Of a DNA stretch of 15,492 bases, positions 7,282-14,072 are shown piece by piece. Where the stretch lies: NCBI GenBank assembly GCA_036516995.1, contig DATDYW010000054.1:1-15492 (forward strand), read 5' to 3'. A model generated the notes under the pieces. It was not told the DNA's origin, made no database searches, and saw only the letters and a list, made by a program, of their open reading frames with translations. Both the position numbers and the translations under genes were made by a program. Every line of letters starts with the position of its first letter. Within the stretch, counting starts at the first letter, position 1. This DNA is from DATDYW01 sp036516995 (lineage in GTDB: Bacteria; Patescibacteriota; Minisyncoccia; Phycocordibacterales; JAACPR01).

Positions 7282-7851
7282 ATGAAGAAACTCCCAAGAG
7301 CGCGACTGAGTAGGACAGCGAAGAAGATTTTGATTGTTCTGGCGGGCGCTGTAGATTCACTGGGTCAGTACGAAGTTCGAAATCGGCAAGTATGGCGCCT
7401 TGTGCGCCGAGAGTTAGGGGGGCTGTCTGAGTGGTCTTATCGACGTACACTTGGCCGGCTCGCGAGAGCGGGGATGACCGTTGTTTGTGGCAGTGGGCCA
7501 GACGCCATGGTTGGAATATCGCCGAGGGGGCGCCAAATTGTCGCTGCGCGCGCTCTGGGCGCCACAAGAGTCTCTGCACCTAAGGGCAGGCAATGGGACG
7601 GTCTCTGGAGAATCGTTTCGTTCGATGTTCCGAATATAGTGGGCGAACGTCGTTCGCTTCTGCGCATCGGACTCGAGGCCCTTGGTTTTTGGAGAATGCA
7701 GCGGTCCATCTTTGTCCATCCGGCCAAGGAAGTATTTGGTTGGGTCAAGGATATTGTTTGTGCCCTTGGTATAGAGAAATTTGTTCGTACTGCTACGGCA
7801 GAGATTGGGCGTGATGGAGATTTACGAAAAATTTTCTTCAAATCCGATTGA
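7282..7851 (+). CDS. PaaX-like protein: winged helix plus Cas2-like domain
   Basis: 189 residues. The N-terminal half (SRTAKKILIVLAGAVDSLG, then SEWSYRRTLGRLARAGM) looks like a winged helix. The C-terminal half (about 104-189) has the PaaX central/Cas2-like ferredoxin pattern: DGLWRIVSFDVP with the beta1 Asp, ERRSLLRIGLEALGFWRMQRSIFVHP, and VKDIVCALGIEKFVR. Such orphan proteins are common in CPR genomes and are often labelled PaaX regulators; neither repression nor nuclease activity is shown. GTG 7270, ATG 7273 and ATG 7282 are possible starts. I prefer 7282 because it touches the end of the left palindrome, as the TGA stop (7849-7851) touches the right one. GC is visibly lower than in the neighbouring genes, and no cas1 or CRISPR array is nearby. 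Confidence 0.82.
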   Translation: MKKLPRARLSRTAKKILIVLAGAVDSLGQYEVRNRQVWRLVRRELGGLSEWSYRRTLGRLARAGMTVVCGSGPDAMVGISPRGRQIVAARALGATRVSAPKGRQWDGLWRIVSFDVPNIVGERRSLLRIGLEALGFWRMQRSIFVHPAKEVFGWVKDIVCALGIEKFVRTATAEIGRDGDLRKIFFKSD

Positions 7852-7888
7852 AAGCACATTTACAACCATATGGTTGTAAATGTGCTTT
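7851..7888. repeat. Perfect 38-bp palindrome starting at the stop codon
   Basis: 7851-7869 is the exact reverse complement of 7870-7888, centre ACCATATGG, no loop. Its first base is the last base of the TGA stop. It is the same length as the palindrome at 7244-7281 and shares its central core but not its outer arms. Confidence 0.95.
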
Positions 7889-7933
7889 TGGTTTTGGTGG
7901 GCTAGGGGGGGTTGTAATTTATTTTTCGTTTTC

Positions 7934-8659
7934 CTACTTTCTAGTTCGCTTTCCCAGAAGCGTCTGCTTGATGACGCCGGCGATGACGTTGATGAGGAAG
8001 CCGAAGAGCACGAAGCCGACGAAGCGCGCGACGATGGCCACCGCCTTGCCGGCGGGCGAGTGCACCGTTTCAGACACCAGGCCGCCGCCGAGAATTTCAG
8101 AGATTGCCCAGACGGAGCCGGAGAGCGCGCCGCTGAACGTCTGCGGCTCGACCGCGTGCGCCAGCGTTCCCACCACGACGATTGCGGAGACGAGGGTGGC
8201 GAGGTAGACGCGGACGTTCTGGCTGACGATGCGGCCGTCCTCGTCGTCGATGTCGGCCTCCACCTCGGTCTCCAGGCGGGTGACCTTGGCGAGCCGCGCC
8301 AGGCGGATGAAGCGAATCACCCGCAGCGCCCGGACGGTCTTCAGGAAGGTGAAGTTGCCGAAGGTGAGGAACGTCGGCGCGAACGAGATTAGGTCGACGA
8401 GACCGTAGAAGCTCGAGACGTACTTGATAGGCCGCCCAGCCGACCAGAGGCGCATCAGGTACTCGGCGGCGAAGAGCGAGGCGAAAATTTTCTCGAGCTC
8501 GGGGAGCCAGGGGTAGCTCGCGAGGGTCGACGGCTCGGTCTCGAGCACGGCCACGGCCACCGCGCCGACGGTGACCAGGAGACCGGCAATATTGAAGAGC
8601 CGGAAGGTGGGGTAGGTTGGGTCCTCGAAGGCGCGGCGAATGCGGTGGCGGAGCGACAT
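7934..8659 (-). CDS. Voltage-sensor ion channel-like protein (ion_trans family)
   Basis: 241 residues with six-helix voltage-gated channel architecture: S1 about 20-40, S2 about 53-73 (FASLFAAEYLMRLW), S3 about 83-100 (FYGLVDLISFAPTFLTF), S4 about 106-125 with Arg at 110, 113, 116, 119 and 122, S5 about 149-170, a pore loop, and S6 about 206-230. It is likely an inner-membrane cation channel. Odd: the pore loop reads SVWAISEILGGGLVSET (182-198) with no TVGYG potassium filter, so selectivity cannot be assigned. ATG 8659 is supported by TAGAAT 7 nt upstream. It follows the flavoprotein gene on the same strand, but a terminator hairpin lies between. Confidence 0.85.
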   Translation of the reverse strand: MSLRHRIRRAFEDPTYPTFRLFNIAGLLVTVGAVAVAVLETEPSTLASYPWLPELEKIFASLFAAEYLMRLWSAGRPIKYVSSFYGLVDLISFAPTFLTFGNFTFLKTVRALRVIRFIRLARLAKVTRLETEVEADIDDEDGRIVSQNVRVYLATLVSAIVVVGTLAHAVEPQTFSGALSGSVWAISEILGGGLVSETVHSPAGKAVAIVARFVGFVLFGFLINVIAGVIKQTLLGKRTRK

Positions 8660-8666
8660 TGGGGTA

Positions 8667-8672
8667 ATTCTA
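8667..8672 (-). promoter_or_regulatory. -10 box of the channel gene
   Basis: TAGAAT on the minus strand, 7 nt before ATG 8659; leaderless. Confidence 0.5.
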
Positions 8673-8678
8673 ACAGAA

Positions 8679-8773
8679 CGAGGTCAGAGGGCAGAGGTCA
8701 GAGGTTTAGGAAAAGAAAAAAGTCCGGACTCTGGTCCGAACCTCTTCCCTCTGACCTCTGCCCTCTTACCTCG
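8679..8773 (-). repeat. Heptamer-armed hairpin 1, with terminator in its loop
   Basis: 26-bp inverted repeat (8679-8704/8748-8773, one mismatch) whose arms are tandem heptamers AGGTCAG, AGGGCAG, AGGTCAG. The loop contains, on the minus strand, CGGAC-CAGA-GTCCG followed by a T-rich run (GACTTTTTTC), an intrinsic terminator for the flavoprotein gene. The last codons and stop of that gene lie inside the right arm. Confidence 0.85.
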
Positions 8774-9689
8774 CTTTCACCCAGAGGTAGAGATCCTCCA
8801 GCGCCTTCACCGCATCCCCTGCCGCAATATTGTTTTGGTGGTAGAGGCCGTCGGTGCAGTCGCCAGCCGCCCAAATACCCAAACGAGATGCGCGCTGCGT
8901 TTTTGGGTCAACTTTAATTTGACCGAAGTCGTTGCGCTCGACCAGGGCGCCGACGAAGTCTGTTGCCGGCATCGCGCCCACCTCCACGAAGATTCCCTGG
9001 ACGGGAACGGTCTCCTCGGTACCCGAAACGGAATCTTTGTACCGCAGTCCGCTCACAAACTTCTCGCCGATGACCTCCTGCGTCTGCGCATTTTTAATGG
9101 CGCGCATCTTCGGATTCTTGAGCACCGCCTCGACGGTCACCGGGTCAGCCTTGAAGTCGGGCCCGCGGTGGAGCAGCGTCACAGACTTCGCATAGGCAAG
9201 AAGTTGCGCAGCCGTTTCAAATCCCGCGTTGCCGCCGCCGATGACTACCACGTCCTTGCCGCTGAAAATCGGGCCGTCGCAGGAGGCGCAGTAGGTGACG
9301 CCCTTGTGCTCGAACTTGTCGGCGCCTGGCGCGTCGAGCTTGCGGCGGGCGGAGCCGGTGGCGACGAGCACCGCCTTCGCCTCGACGGTCTTGCCGGACT
9401 TGGCGGCGAGGCGGAAGCCGCCCTCGACCGCCTCGATGCCTGTGGCGCGTTCGCCTTTCCAAATTTCAACCGAGGGCGCGGCGTAGGCGGCGAGGTGCGC
9501 CTCCATTGCCCTGGCGAGGTCGGGGCCGGTAATGGAAACGGTGCCAATCCAGTTCTCGATGGAGTCGGAGACGTTGCTCTGGCCGCCGAAGCTCTCCGCC
9601 ACGAGCGTCGTCTCGAGCTTCTTGCGCGAGGCGTAGACGCCGGCTGCTACCGCCGCAGGCCCGCCGCCGACGATAATGAGGTCTTTCAT
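8766..9689 (-). CDS. Thioredoxin reductase-like FAD/NADPH disulfide oxidoreductase
   Basis: 307 residues, the usual length for low-molecular-weight thioredoxin reductase. FAD site DLIIVGGGPAAVAAGVYAS (3-21), redox CASC at C134-C137 in GVTYCASCDGPIF, NADPH site VVVIGGGNAGFETA (147-160), and the C-terminal FAD motif IWAAGDCTDG (about 271-280). It should pass electrons from NADPH to thioredoxin or a related thiol protein in the cytoplasm. The GPIFSGK and AAGDCTD wording resembles the AhpF flavoprotein part, so the partner could be a peroxiredoxin system. TACACT, 9 nt before the ATG, supports the start. It lies between two heptamer hairpins and is probably transcribed alone. Confidence 0.92.
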   Translation of the reverse strand: MKDLIIVGGGPAAVAAGVYASRKKLETTLVAESFGGQSNVSDSIENWIGTVSITGPDLARAMEAHLAAYAAPSVEIWKGERATGIEAVEGGFRLAAKSGKTVEAKAVLVATGSARRKLDAPGADKFEHKGVTYCASCDGPIFSGKDVVVIGGGNAGFETAAQLLAYAKSVTLLHRGPDFKADPVTVEAVLKNPKMRAIKNAQTQEVIGEKFVSGLRYKDSVSGTEETVPVQGIFVEVGAMPATDFVGALVERNDFGQIKVDPKTQRASRLGIWAAGDCTDGLYHQNNIAAGDAVKALEDLYLWVKAR

Positions 9690-9698
9690 GCGGAGCAG

Positions 9699-9704
9699 AG
9701 TGTA
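9699..9704 (-). promoter_or_regulatory. -10 box of the flavoprotein gene
   Basis: TACACT on the minus strand, 9 nt before ATG 9689. Confidence 0.45.
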
Positions 9705-9710
9705 GCAGAT

Positions 9711-9800
9711 AAGTAAGAAGGAAGAGGTAAAAAGGAAGAAGTAAGAAAAAATCCGAGCTCCTGCCCGAACTTCTTCCTTTTTACCTCTTCCTTCTTACTT
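9711..9800 (-). repeat. Heptamer-armed hairpin 2, with terminator in its loop
   Basis: Perfect 31-bp inverted repeat (9711-9741/9770-9800). The arms are tandem heptamers AGTAAGA, AGGAAGA, GGTAAAA, AGGAAGA. On the minus strand the loop gives TTCGGGC-AGGA-GCTCGGA followed by TTTTTT, a terminator for ftsZ. The ftsZ stop and last codon fall inside the right arm. Confidence 0.9.
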
Positions 9801-10895
9801 CAACTTAGATCGGCGGAGGAACGCTGGAATCGCTCCCCACTCGTCCTCGTCAACCGGCTCCGGCGCCGGCTTGCCGGCGGAATCGGCAGTCGGCGACTCG
9901 GGCTCGCTGGCCTGGCGGGTGGCCGGGCGCGCGGCGTAGCCCTCGGGGAAGCCGGAGGCGATGACGGTGATCTTCACCTCGCCCTTCTTCAGGCTCTCGT
10001 CGCGGATGGTGCCGAAGATGACCTTGGCGTCGGGGTCCATCGTCTCGGTGATGGTCTTGGCCGCGTCCTGAATTTCGTGCATCGTCAGGTCGTCGCCGCC
10101 GGCGATGGAGAAGAGGACGCCCTTGGCGCCGTTGACGGAGAGGTCGAGGAGCGGGGAGGAGATGGCGAGCTTGGCGGCGACGACGGCGCGACCTTCGCCG
10201 GAGGCCACCCCGATGCCCATCAGCGCCGAGCCGGCGTTCTTCATCACCGCCTTGATGTCGGCGAAGTCGATGTTGATGATGCCCGGGGTGGTGATGAGGT
10301 CGGAGATGCCCTCGACGGCCGACTTCAGCACGTCGTCGCACATCGCGAAGGCGCTCTTGGCGGTCGTCTCCTTCGAGACGTTGGCGAGCAGGCGGTCGTT
10401 CGGGATGGCGATGATGGCGTCGACCTCCTTGCGCAGCGCCTCGAGCGAGTCCTCGGCAATCTTGGCGCGCTGCCGACCCTCGAAGAAGAACGGCTTGGTG
10501 ACGACGGCCACGACGAGCGCGCCGGCCTCCTTGGCAATTCTCGCGATGATGGGCGCGGCGCCGGAGCCGGTGCCGCCGCCGAGGCCGCAGGCGATGAAGA
10601 CCATGTCGGCGCCCTTGATTGCCTCCTGCACCTCCTCCTTCGTTTCCTCGATTGCCTTCCTTCCGAGGTCGGGATTCATCCCGGTGCCGAGGCCCTGGGT
10701 GAGGTTCTTGCCGATGTGAATTTTTTTCTTGGCGAGCGAGTTGTGCAGGTCCTGGGCGTCGGTGTTGACGGCCACGAAGTCGACGCCCTTCACCTTGGCG
10801 TTGACCATGTGGTTCGTGGCGTTCCGGCCGGAGCCGCCGACGCCGATGACGCGGATGCGGGCGAACGACTCAACCTCGGGTTTGATCTGCGGCAT
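9795..10895 (-). CDS. ftsZ: Cell division protein FtsZ
   Basis: 366 residues. Tubulin-like GTPase that forms the division ring at mid-cell. It has the N-terminal IRVIGVGGSGRNATNHM (14-30), the GTP signature LGGGTGSGAAP (105-115), the T7 synergy loop NIDFADIK (208-215), and a linker of about 35 residues rich in Pro/Ala/Glu. It ends with the conserved C-terminal peptide DEWGAIPAFLRRSK, which binds FtsA. The catalytic Asp residues of the T7 loop are present. It lies downstream of ftsA on the same strand, but hairpin 3 and about 200 bp separate them, so ftsZ probably has its own promoter. The leader to ATG 10895 holds the near-palindrome GCTTACCTAGTAAGGC (10911-10926). No Shine-Dalgarno is seen. 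Confidence 0.98.
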   Translation of the reverse strand: MPQIKPEVESFARIRVIGVGGSGRNATNHMVNAKVKGVDFVAVNTDAQDLHNSLAKKKIHIGKNLTQGLGTGMNPDLGRKAIEETKEEVQEAIKGADMVFIACGLGGGTGSGAAPIIARIAKEAGALVVAVVTKPFFFEGRQRAKIAEDSLEALRKEVDAIIAIPNDRLLANVSKETTAKSAFAMCDDVLKSAVEGISDLITTPGIINIDFADIKAVMKNAGSALMGIGVASGEGRAVVAAKLAISSPLLDLSVNGAKGVLFSIAGGDDLTMHEIQDAAKTITETMDPDAKVIFGTIRDESLKKGEVKITVIASGFPEGYAARPATRQASEPESPTADSAGKPAPEPVDEDEWGAIPAFLRRSKLK

Positions 10896-11009
10896 GGTTT
10901 GGCGATTTGGGCTTACCTAGTAAGGCTAAATGAAGCGAGGGGGATGCTACCACACGGCTCCAGAGCTGGCGAGCGAACACTAAAAAGGAGATGTCTAGGG
11001 TTGGTTTAA

Positions 11010-11096
11010 AGTAACAAGGAACAGGTAACAGGTAACAAGTTTGGGCAGGAAAAGTCTTCTCGTAACTTGTTCCTTGTTACCTCTTGCTTATTACTT
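11010..11096. repeat. Heptamer-armed hairpin 3 (between ftsA and ftsZ)
   Basis: Arms 11010-11040 and 11066-11096 pair over 31 bp with about five mismatches. Left arm heptamers AGTAACA, AGGAACA, GGTAACA, GGTAACA, then AGT. Unlike hairpins 1 and 2, the loop has no obvious terminator. It begins within a few bases of the ftsA stop. Confidence 0.85.
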
Positions 11097-11099
11097 CGC

Positions 11100-12299
11100 C
11101 TACGGCATAAACTGCCGCACCCACCGCCGCAGCCGCTCGCTCATCTGGCGCGCCGCCTTGCCGGCGTAGCCGAGGCGGACGGAGCCGCCGTCCTCCGCCG
11201 AGAAGCCCCAGACCGCGAGGCCGTAGGCCACCGACCAGGCGCCGTCGGGGAGCTTCGGGCCCTGACCCTCGGCGGCGGGCACGACGGTCGGCGCGGCGGC
11301 AACGCCGGGAGCGCGAGAGGGAAGACGGAGATGGTCGCGGGCGAGCTCGGCGAGGCCCGGCCAGGCGCTGCCGCCGCCGACGAGGGTGACGCCGGCGGGC
11401 AGGAGCCCGGCGCGGCCGATGCGCCGCAGGTGCGCCTCGACGAGGTCGAGAATGTCAATCGCACGTGCGTCGGCTGCCTCGTCGAGGCGCGCCCGCTGCC
11501 CGGGCGAGAGCGAGGTCGGAACGCGCTTGGCCGCCTCGGCTTCCTCGAGCGAGATTCTCAGCCCGAGCGCGATGTCGTTGGTGACGGCGGCGCCGCCAAT
11601 CGGGAAGACCTCGAGCGAAACCGGCGCCTCCTCCTCGAAGACGACGATCGAGGTGGTCTCCGCGCCGATGTCCACGAGCGCCGCGCCCGCCACCTTCTGC
11701 GGCCGGGTGAGGCCGACGAACGCCGCGGCGATCGGCCCGGCGGCGAGGTCGGCGGCCTCGGCCTGCGACTCCTCCAGCGCCTCGACGAAGGCCTCGTAGT
11801 GCTGCTCGACGCAGGTGACGAAGAGCTGCCTCGTCTCGAGGCGCGCGCCCCTCATCCCGAGCGGGTTCCCGAGCACCTTGCGGCCGTCGATGCGGCTCTC
11901 GAGCGGCACGGCGTGAATGACGCGGCGGTTCGCCGAACTCGCGGGCGGCACCAAACGGTGCGCCTCCTCCTGGGCGTGGGCGAGGTCGAGCTCGGAGATT
12001 TCGTTGTCGGCGCGCGAGACCATCGCGCCGCCGACGGCGGTCGCCGACGAGAGCCCCACGCCGGAGACGCCGAGGTAGGCTCGGGTGATGCGGGCGCCGG
12101 AGGCCTTCTCGGCCTGGCGGATGGCCCGGCGCACGGATTTCACCGCCTCGGCCGGCTGGACGACGTAGCCGTGGCGGAGCCCTCTGGATTCGGCGTGGCC
12201 GACGGCGACGATGCGCGGCAGGAGGCCCCGCTCCGACTCCTCGGCAACCACGACTTTCACCTCAGAGGTGCCGATATCTACGCCGACGGAGCGTCTCAT
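11100..12299 (-). CDS. ftsA: Cell division protein FtsA
   Basis: 399 residues. Actin-like ATPase that tethers FtsZ to the membrane. Phosphate-1 motif VGVDIGTSEVKVVV (5-18), the SHS2/1C region near residues 85-165 (including NRRVIHAVPLE), phosphate-2 ALVDIGAETTSIVVFE (about 205-220), adenosine motif GVTLVGGGSAWPG (about 305-317), and a C-terminal amphipathic helix MSERLRRWVRQFMP for membrane binding. I chose ATG 12299: a TACAAT box (12307-12312) ends 7 nt upstream, and the alternative ATG at 12308 overlaps that box. The frame is open upstream to 12830, but that stretch is the antisense of the 12423 gene. Confidence 0.95.
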   Translation of the reverse strand: MRRSVGVDIGTSEVKVVVAEESERGLLPRIVAVGHAESRGLRHGYVVQPAEAVKSVRRAIRQAEKASGARITRAYLGVSGVGLSSATAVGGAMVSRADNEISELDLAHAQEEAHRLVPPASSANRRVIHAVPLESRIDGRKVLGNPLGMRGARLETRQLFVTCVEQHYEAFVEALEESQAEAADLAAGPIAAAFVGLTRPQKVAGAALVDIGAETTSIVVFEEEAPVSLEVFPIGGAAVTNDIALGLRISLEEAEAAKRVPTSLSPGQRARLDEAADARAIDILDLVEAHLRRIGRAGLLPAGVTLVGGGSAWPGLAELARDHLRLPSRAPGVAAAPTVVPAAEGQGPKLPDGAWSVAYGLAVWGFSAEDGGSVRLGYAGKAARQMSERLRRWVRQFMP

Positions 12300-12306
12300 A
12301 AAGGAC

Positions 12307-12312
12307 ATTGTA
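12307..12312 (-). promoter_or_regulatory. -10 box of ftsA
   Basis: TACAAT on the minus strand, 7 nt before ATG 12299. The inverted repeat AGCGCT-AAA-AGCGCT (12312-12326) lies in the spacer region and may be an operator or a chance palindrome. Confidence 0.5.
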
Positions 12313-12366
12313 GCGCTAAAAGCGCTGTCCGCGCCTAAAACGCTGGGGATTGGAGGGAAACACGGG

Positions 12367-12381
12367 GAACACTCAGTGTTC
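12367..12381 (+). promoter_or_regulatory. Palindrome upstream of the 12423 promoter, possible operator
   Basis: GAACACT-C-AGTGTTC, a perfect 7-bp dyad ending 3 nt before the -35 box. Position suggests a regulator site; the regulator is unknown. Confidence 0.4.
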
Positions 12382-12384
12382 GGC

Positions 12385-12413
12385 TTGACTGGCAGCGCTC
12401 CCGTCGCTAGCGT
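12385..12413 (+). promoter_or_regulatory. Promoter of the 12423 gene, leaderless
   Basis: TTGACT (12385-12390), a 17-nt spacer and TAGCGT (12408-12413); the ATG is 9 nt downstream. Confidence 0.45.
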
Positions 12414-12422
12414 CCGATACGA

Positions 12423-12842
12423 ATGAACCAGAATAAAATTACATTGACGCTCGAAGAGGCGTGGCGTCTTCATCCAGAGGCATTTCAACGGGCGGTCGAT
12501 GCGATACCGACAGGTGATTTGCGCGCGATGCACTTCAAGCTGGACTCCAGCCACGCCGAGTTCGGGCTGGCGCTCGCGGTCGCGCTCGCCGAGAGGCCGA
12601 GCGTGACGCCCTACGAGCTGCTGGTGTCGTACGAGCGCCAGCGCTGGCGCTGGACGCAGAGCGGGCACGGCAGGCTGCGGCAGAAGGTCGCCGACACGAT
12701 TGCCAAGGTCGGCATTGGCGATCTGATGGCCCTCTGGCACACGAACCTCGGCGTCTCCGAGGAAACGCGGAACATCCTCAAGGACGCAATCGTGGCGAAG
12801 CTCGCGGCGATGCCGCTCGACGACGTCCACGTGGAGATCTGA
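12423..12842 (+). CDS. Hypothetical helical protein
   Basis: Not recognised. 139 residues, soluble, largely helical by pattern (LTLEEAWRLHPEAFQRAVDAI, EFGLALAVALAERPS, YELLVSYERQRWRW, RNILKDAIVAKLAAM). No Cys and no obvious catalytic motif; RQRWRWTQSGHGRLRQK is a basic aromatic patch. It carries its own promoter and terminator, like the other lone plus-strand hypothetical genes at 840, 3270 and 4777. It is divergent from ftsA, and the promoters of the two genes are about 100 bp apart. Confidence 0.7.
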   Translation: MNQNKITLTLEEAWRLHPEAFQRAVDAIPTGDLRAMHFKLDSSHAEFGLALAVALAERPSVTPYELLVSYERQRWRWTQSGHGRLRQKVADTIAKVGIGDLMALWHTNLGVSEETRNILKDAIVAKLAAMPLDDVHVEI

Positions 12843-12847
12843 ACTTG

Positions 12848-12874
12848 GCCGGCCGCAACTGCAGCCGGCTTTTC
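12848..12874 (+). terminator. Intrinsic terminator after the 12423 gene
   Basis: GCCGGC (12848-12853)/GCCGGC (12864-12869), with an inner CGCAACTGCA loop that can extend the stem by two pairs, followed by TTTTCC. Confidence 0.75.
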
Positions 12875-12896
12875 CGTTCCAAAAGGAAAGGCCACC

Positions 12897-13631
12897 CTAC
12901 TGGATGGCGATGAAGATGCGGGTGCCGATCGGCCACGCGAGCAGCCGGTCGGGAATGTCCCACCAAATGTTCGATGGGCCACGGAGGTGCGCGGCGCGGA
13001 GCGTCGGCTCCGGGTCGGGCTCTCCGCCGAAGATGCACGAGGGCATTCGGTGCCGCGCGATAGCGATGACGCGCGGCTCCTCGCCGGAGGCGTCGACGCC
13101 GTACTCGCGGGCGAGGGTCTCCGCCGTCCGCTCGGGGATTTCGGCAGCCTCGATGCTCGATCCGGCGTGCGCGAGCGCGGCGGCGAGCGTCGTCGGTTTC
13201 TGGAGGGCAATCTCGCGGCACCTGACGTCGTCGATGCCGTGATTCGCCACGCCAATAGTCGGCGGGACCGCGTCGAGGAGGCTTCGGCCGGCTTCCATCA
13301 GCTTCTCGCCGAGGCGCTTCGTCAGGGGCGAGAGCTTCTCGAGCAGGAGACCTCCCGTGGCGTGCATGTCGAGGGCGACCGGCACGGCCTGCGGCCGCGG
13401 CTCGCCGCCTCTTGCGTGCTCGGCGGTGTTGAGCATGGGCCCAGACGTGACCTCGATGCCGCGAATCGCGCTGTCGGCGACGCGGCCGAAGGCGGCCAGC
13501 GGCCCGTCCGATTTCTCGCACGACTCCCAGAGGAGTCGCTTGGCCTGGTGCAGGGATTCCTCGGTGCGGAGGGTCTGCCGCCTGCGGAACCAGACGAACC
13601 GCGTTAAGAATTTGAGTAGGAAAGAGCGCAT
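12897..13631 (-). CDS. Hypothetical protein at the end of the rpsU-ybeY unit
   Basis: Not recognised. 244 residues from ATG 13631 (246 from GTG 13637). It starts MRSFLLKFLTRFVWFRRRQT, an amphipathic, positively charged helix that could attach to membrane but is too charged for a clear signal peptide. The middle is helical (LHQAKRLLWESCEKS, LLLEKLSPLTKRLGEKLMEAGRSLL). A segment IAIARHRMPSCIFGG and a Trp-rich end NIWWDIPDRLLAWPIGTRIF follow. Start choice: GAAAGG (13638-13643) sits 6 nt before ATG 13631, one of the few visible Shine-Dalgarno sites in the window, as expected for an internal operon gene. It begins about 30 bp after ybeY. Confidence 0.7.
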   Translation of the reverse strand: MRSFLLKFLTRFVWFRRRQTLRTEESLHQAKRLLWESCEKSDGPLAAFGRVADSAIRGIEVTSGPMLNTAEHARGGEPRPQAVPVALDMHATGGLLLEKLSPLTKRLGEKLMEAGRSLLDAVPPTIGVANHGIDDVRCREIALQKPTTLAAALAHAGSSIEAAEIPERTAETLAREYGVDASGEEPRVIAIARHRMPSCIFGGEPDPEPTLRAAHLRGPSNIWWDIPDRLLAWPIGTRIFIAIQ

Positions 13632-13660
13632 AGGCACCCTTTCTGCACTACGAAACGGAA

Positions 13661-14062
13661 CTAGTCAATCGTCCGCCGGACGCCGAGCCTCAGAAGCGCG
13701 GCCTCCTCCCGGGCGTCCATTTTCCTGCCGTGGGGCAGCCCCGCGAGGTGGAGCGCGCCGTGGACGAGGAGGTAGGTCGCGGCGTCGGTGCGCGTGCGGA
13801 AGCCGAGCTCTCGCTGGTCGCGGGCGAGGCGGTCGAGGTTGAGCACGAGCTCGCCATCGCGAGCGCCGTAGGAGAAGGAGAGGATGTTGGTGGCGTAGTC
13901 TTTGCGGCGCAGCTCGCGGTTGAGGCGGCGGGCGGCAGTGCGGCCAACGTAGGTAACAGAGAGATCGTAATTAGAGGGTAGACAAATTTTAGCGATACAC
14001 GCGAGGCGCCGCCCGGTAACAGGCGGCGCCTTTTTGGTCGAGTTAGCGACCGAAATCTGCAC
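13661..14062 (-). CDS. ybeY: Endoribonuclease YbeY (rRNA maturation factor)
   Basis: 133 residues. Zinc-dependent RNase used in 16S rRNA 3' processing and ribosome quality control. YVGRTAARRLNRELRRKDYATNILSF (38-63) is the family core, and HGALHLAGLPHG supplies the three metal-binding His of the H-x3-H-x5-H motif. The Asp usually before the third His is replaced by Pro. GTG 14062 is taken as the start because ISVANSTKKAP matches the usual N-terminal strand (INNxTK). It begins 10 bp after rpsU and probably is translated from the same mRNA. Its 5' coding part contains a strong hairpin that is a terminator for the opposite strand. Confidence 0.9.
   Translation of the reverse strand: MQISVANSTKKAPPVTGRRLACIAKICLPSNYDLSVTYVGRTAARRLNRELRRKDYATNILSFSYGARDGELVLNLDRLARDQRELGFRTRTDAATYLLVHGALHLAGLPHGRKMDAREEAALLRLGVRRTID
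14005..14035 (+). terminator. Terminator-like hairpin antisense within ybeY
   Basis: Perfect 9-bp stem GGCGCCGCC/GGCGGCGCC with loop CGGTAACA, followed by TTTTT on the plus strand. It encodes KAPPVTGRR of YbeY on the minus strand. No plus-strand gene that would need it is recognised. Confidence 0.6.
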
Positions 14063-14072
14063 GAACTCTAGA

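Noticed and set aside
7244..7888. CRISPR-Cas locus around the Cas2-like domain
   Set aside because: No direct-repeat array and no cas1 or effector gene; the domain belongs to the PaaX-like architecture.
12611..13521. Arg/Pro/Ser-rich frames over the 12423 gene and the 12897-13631 gene
   Set aside because: Composition typical of out-of-frame reading of GC-rich genes; the overlapping frames have start, terminator and codon support.
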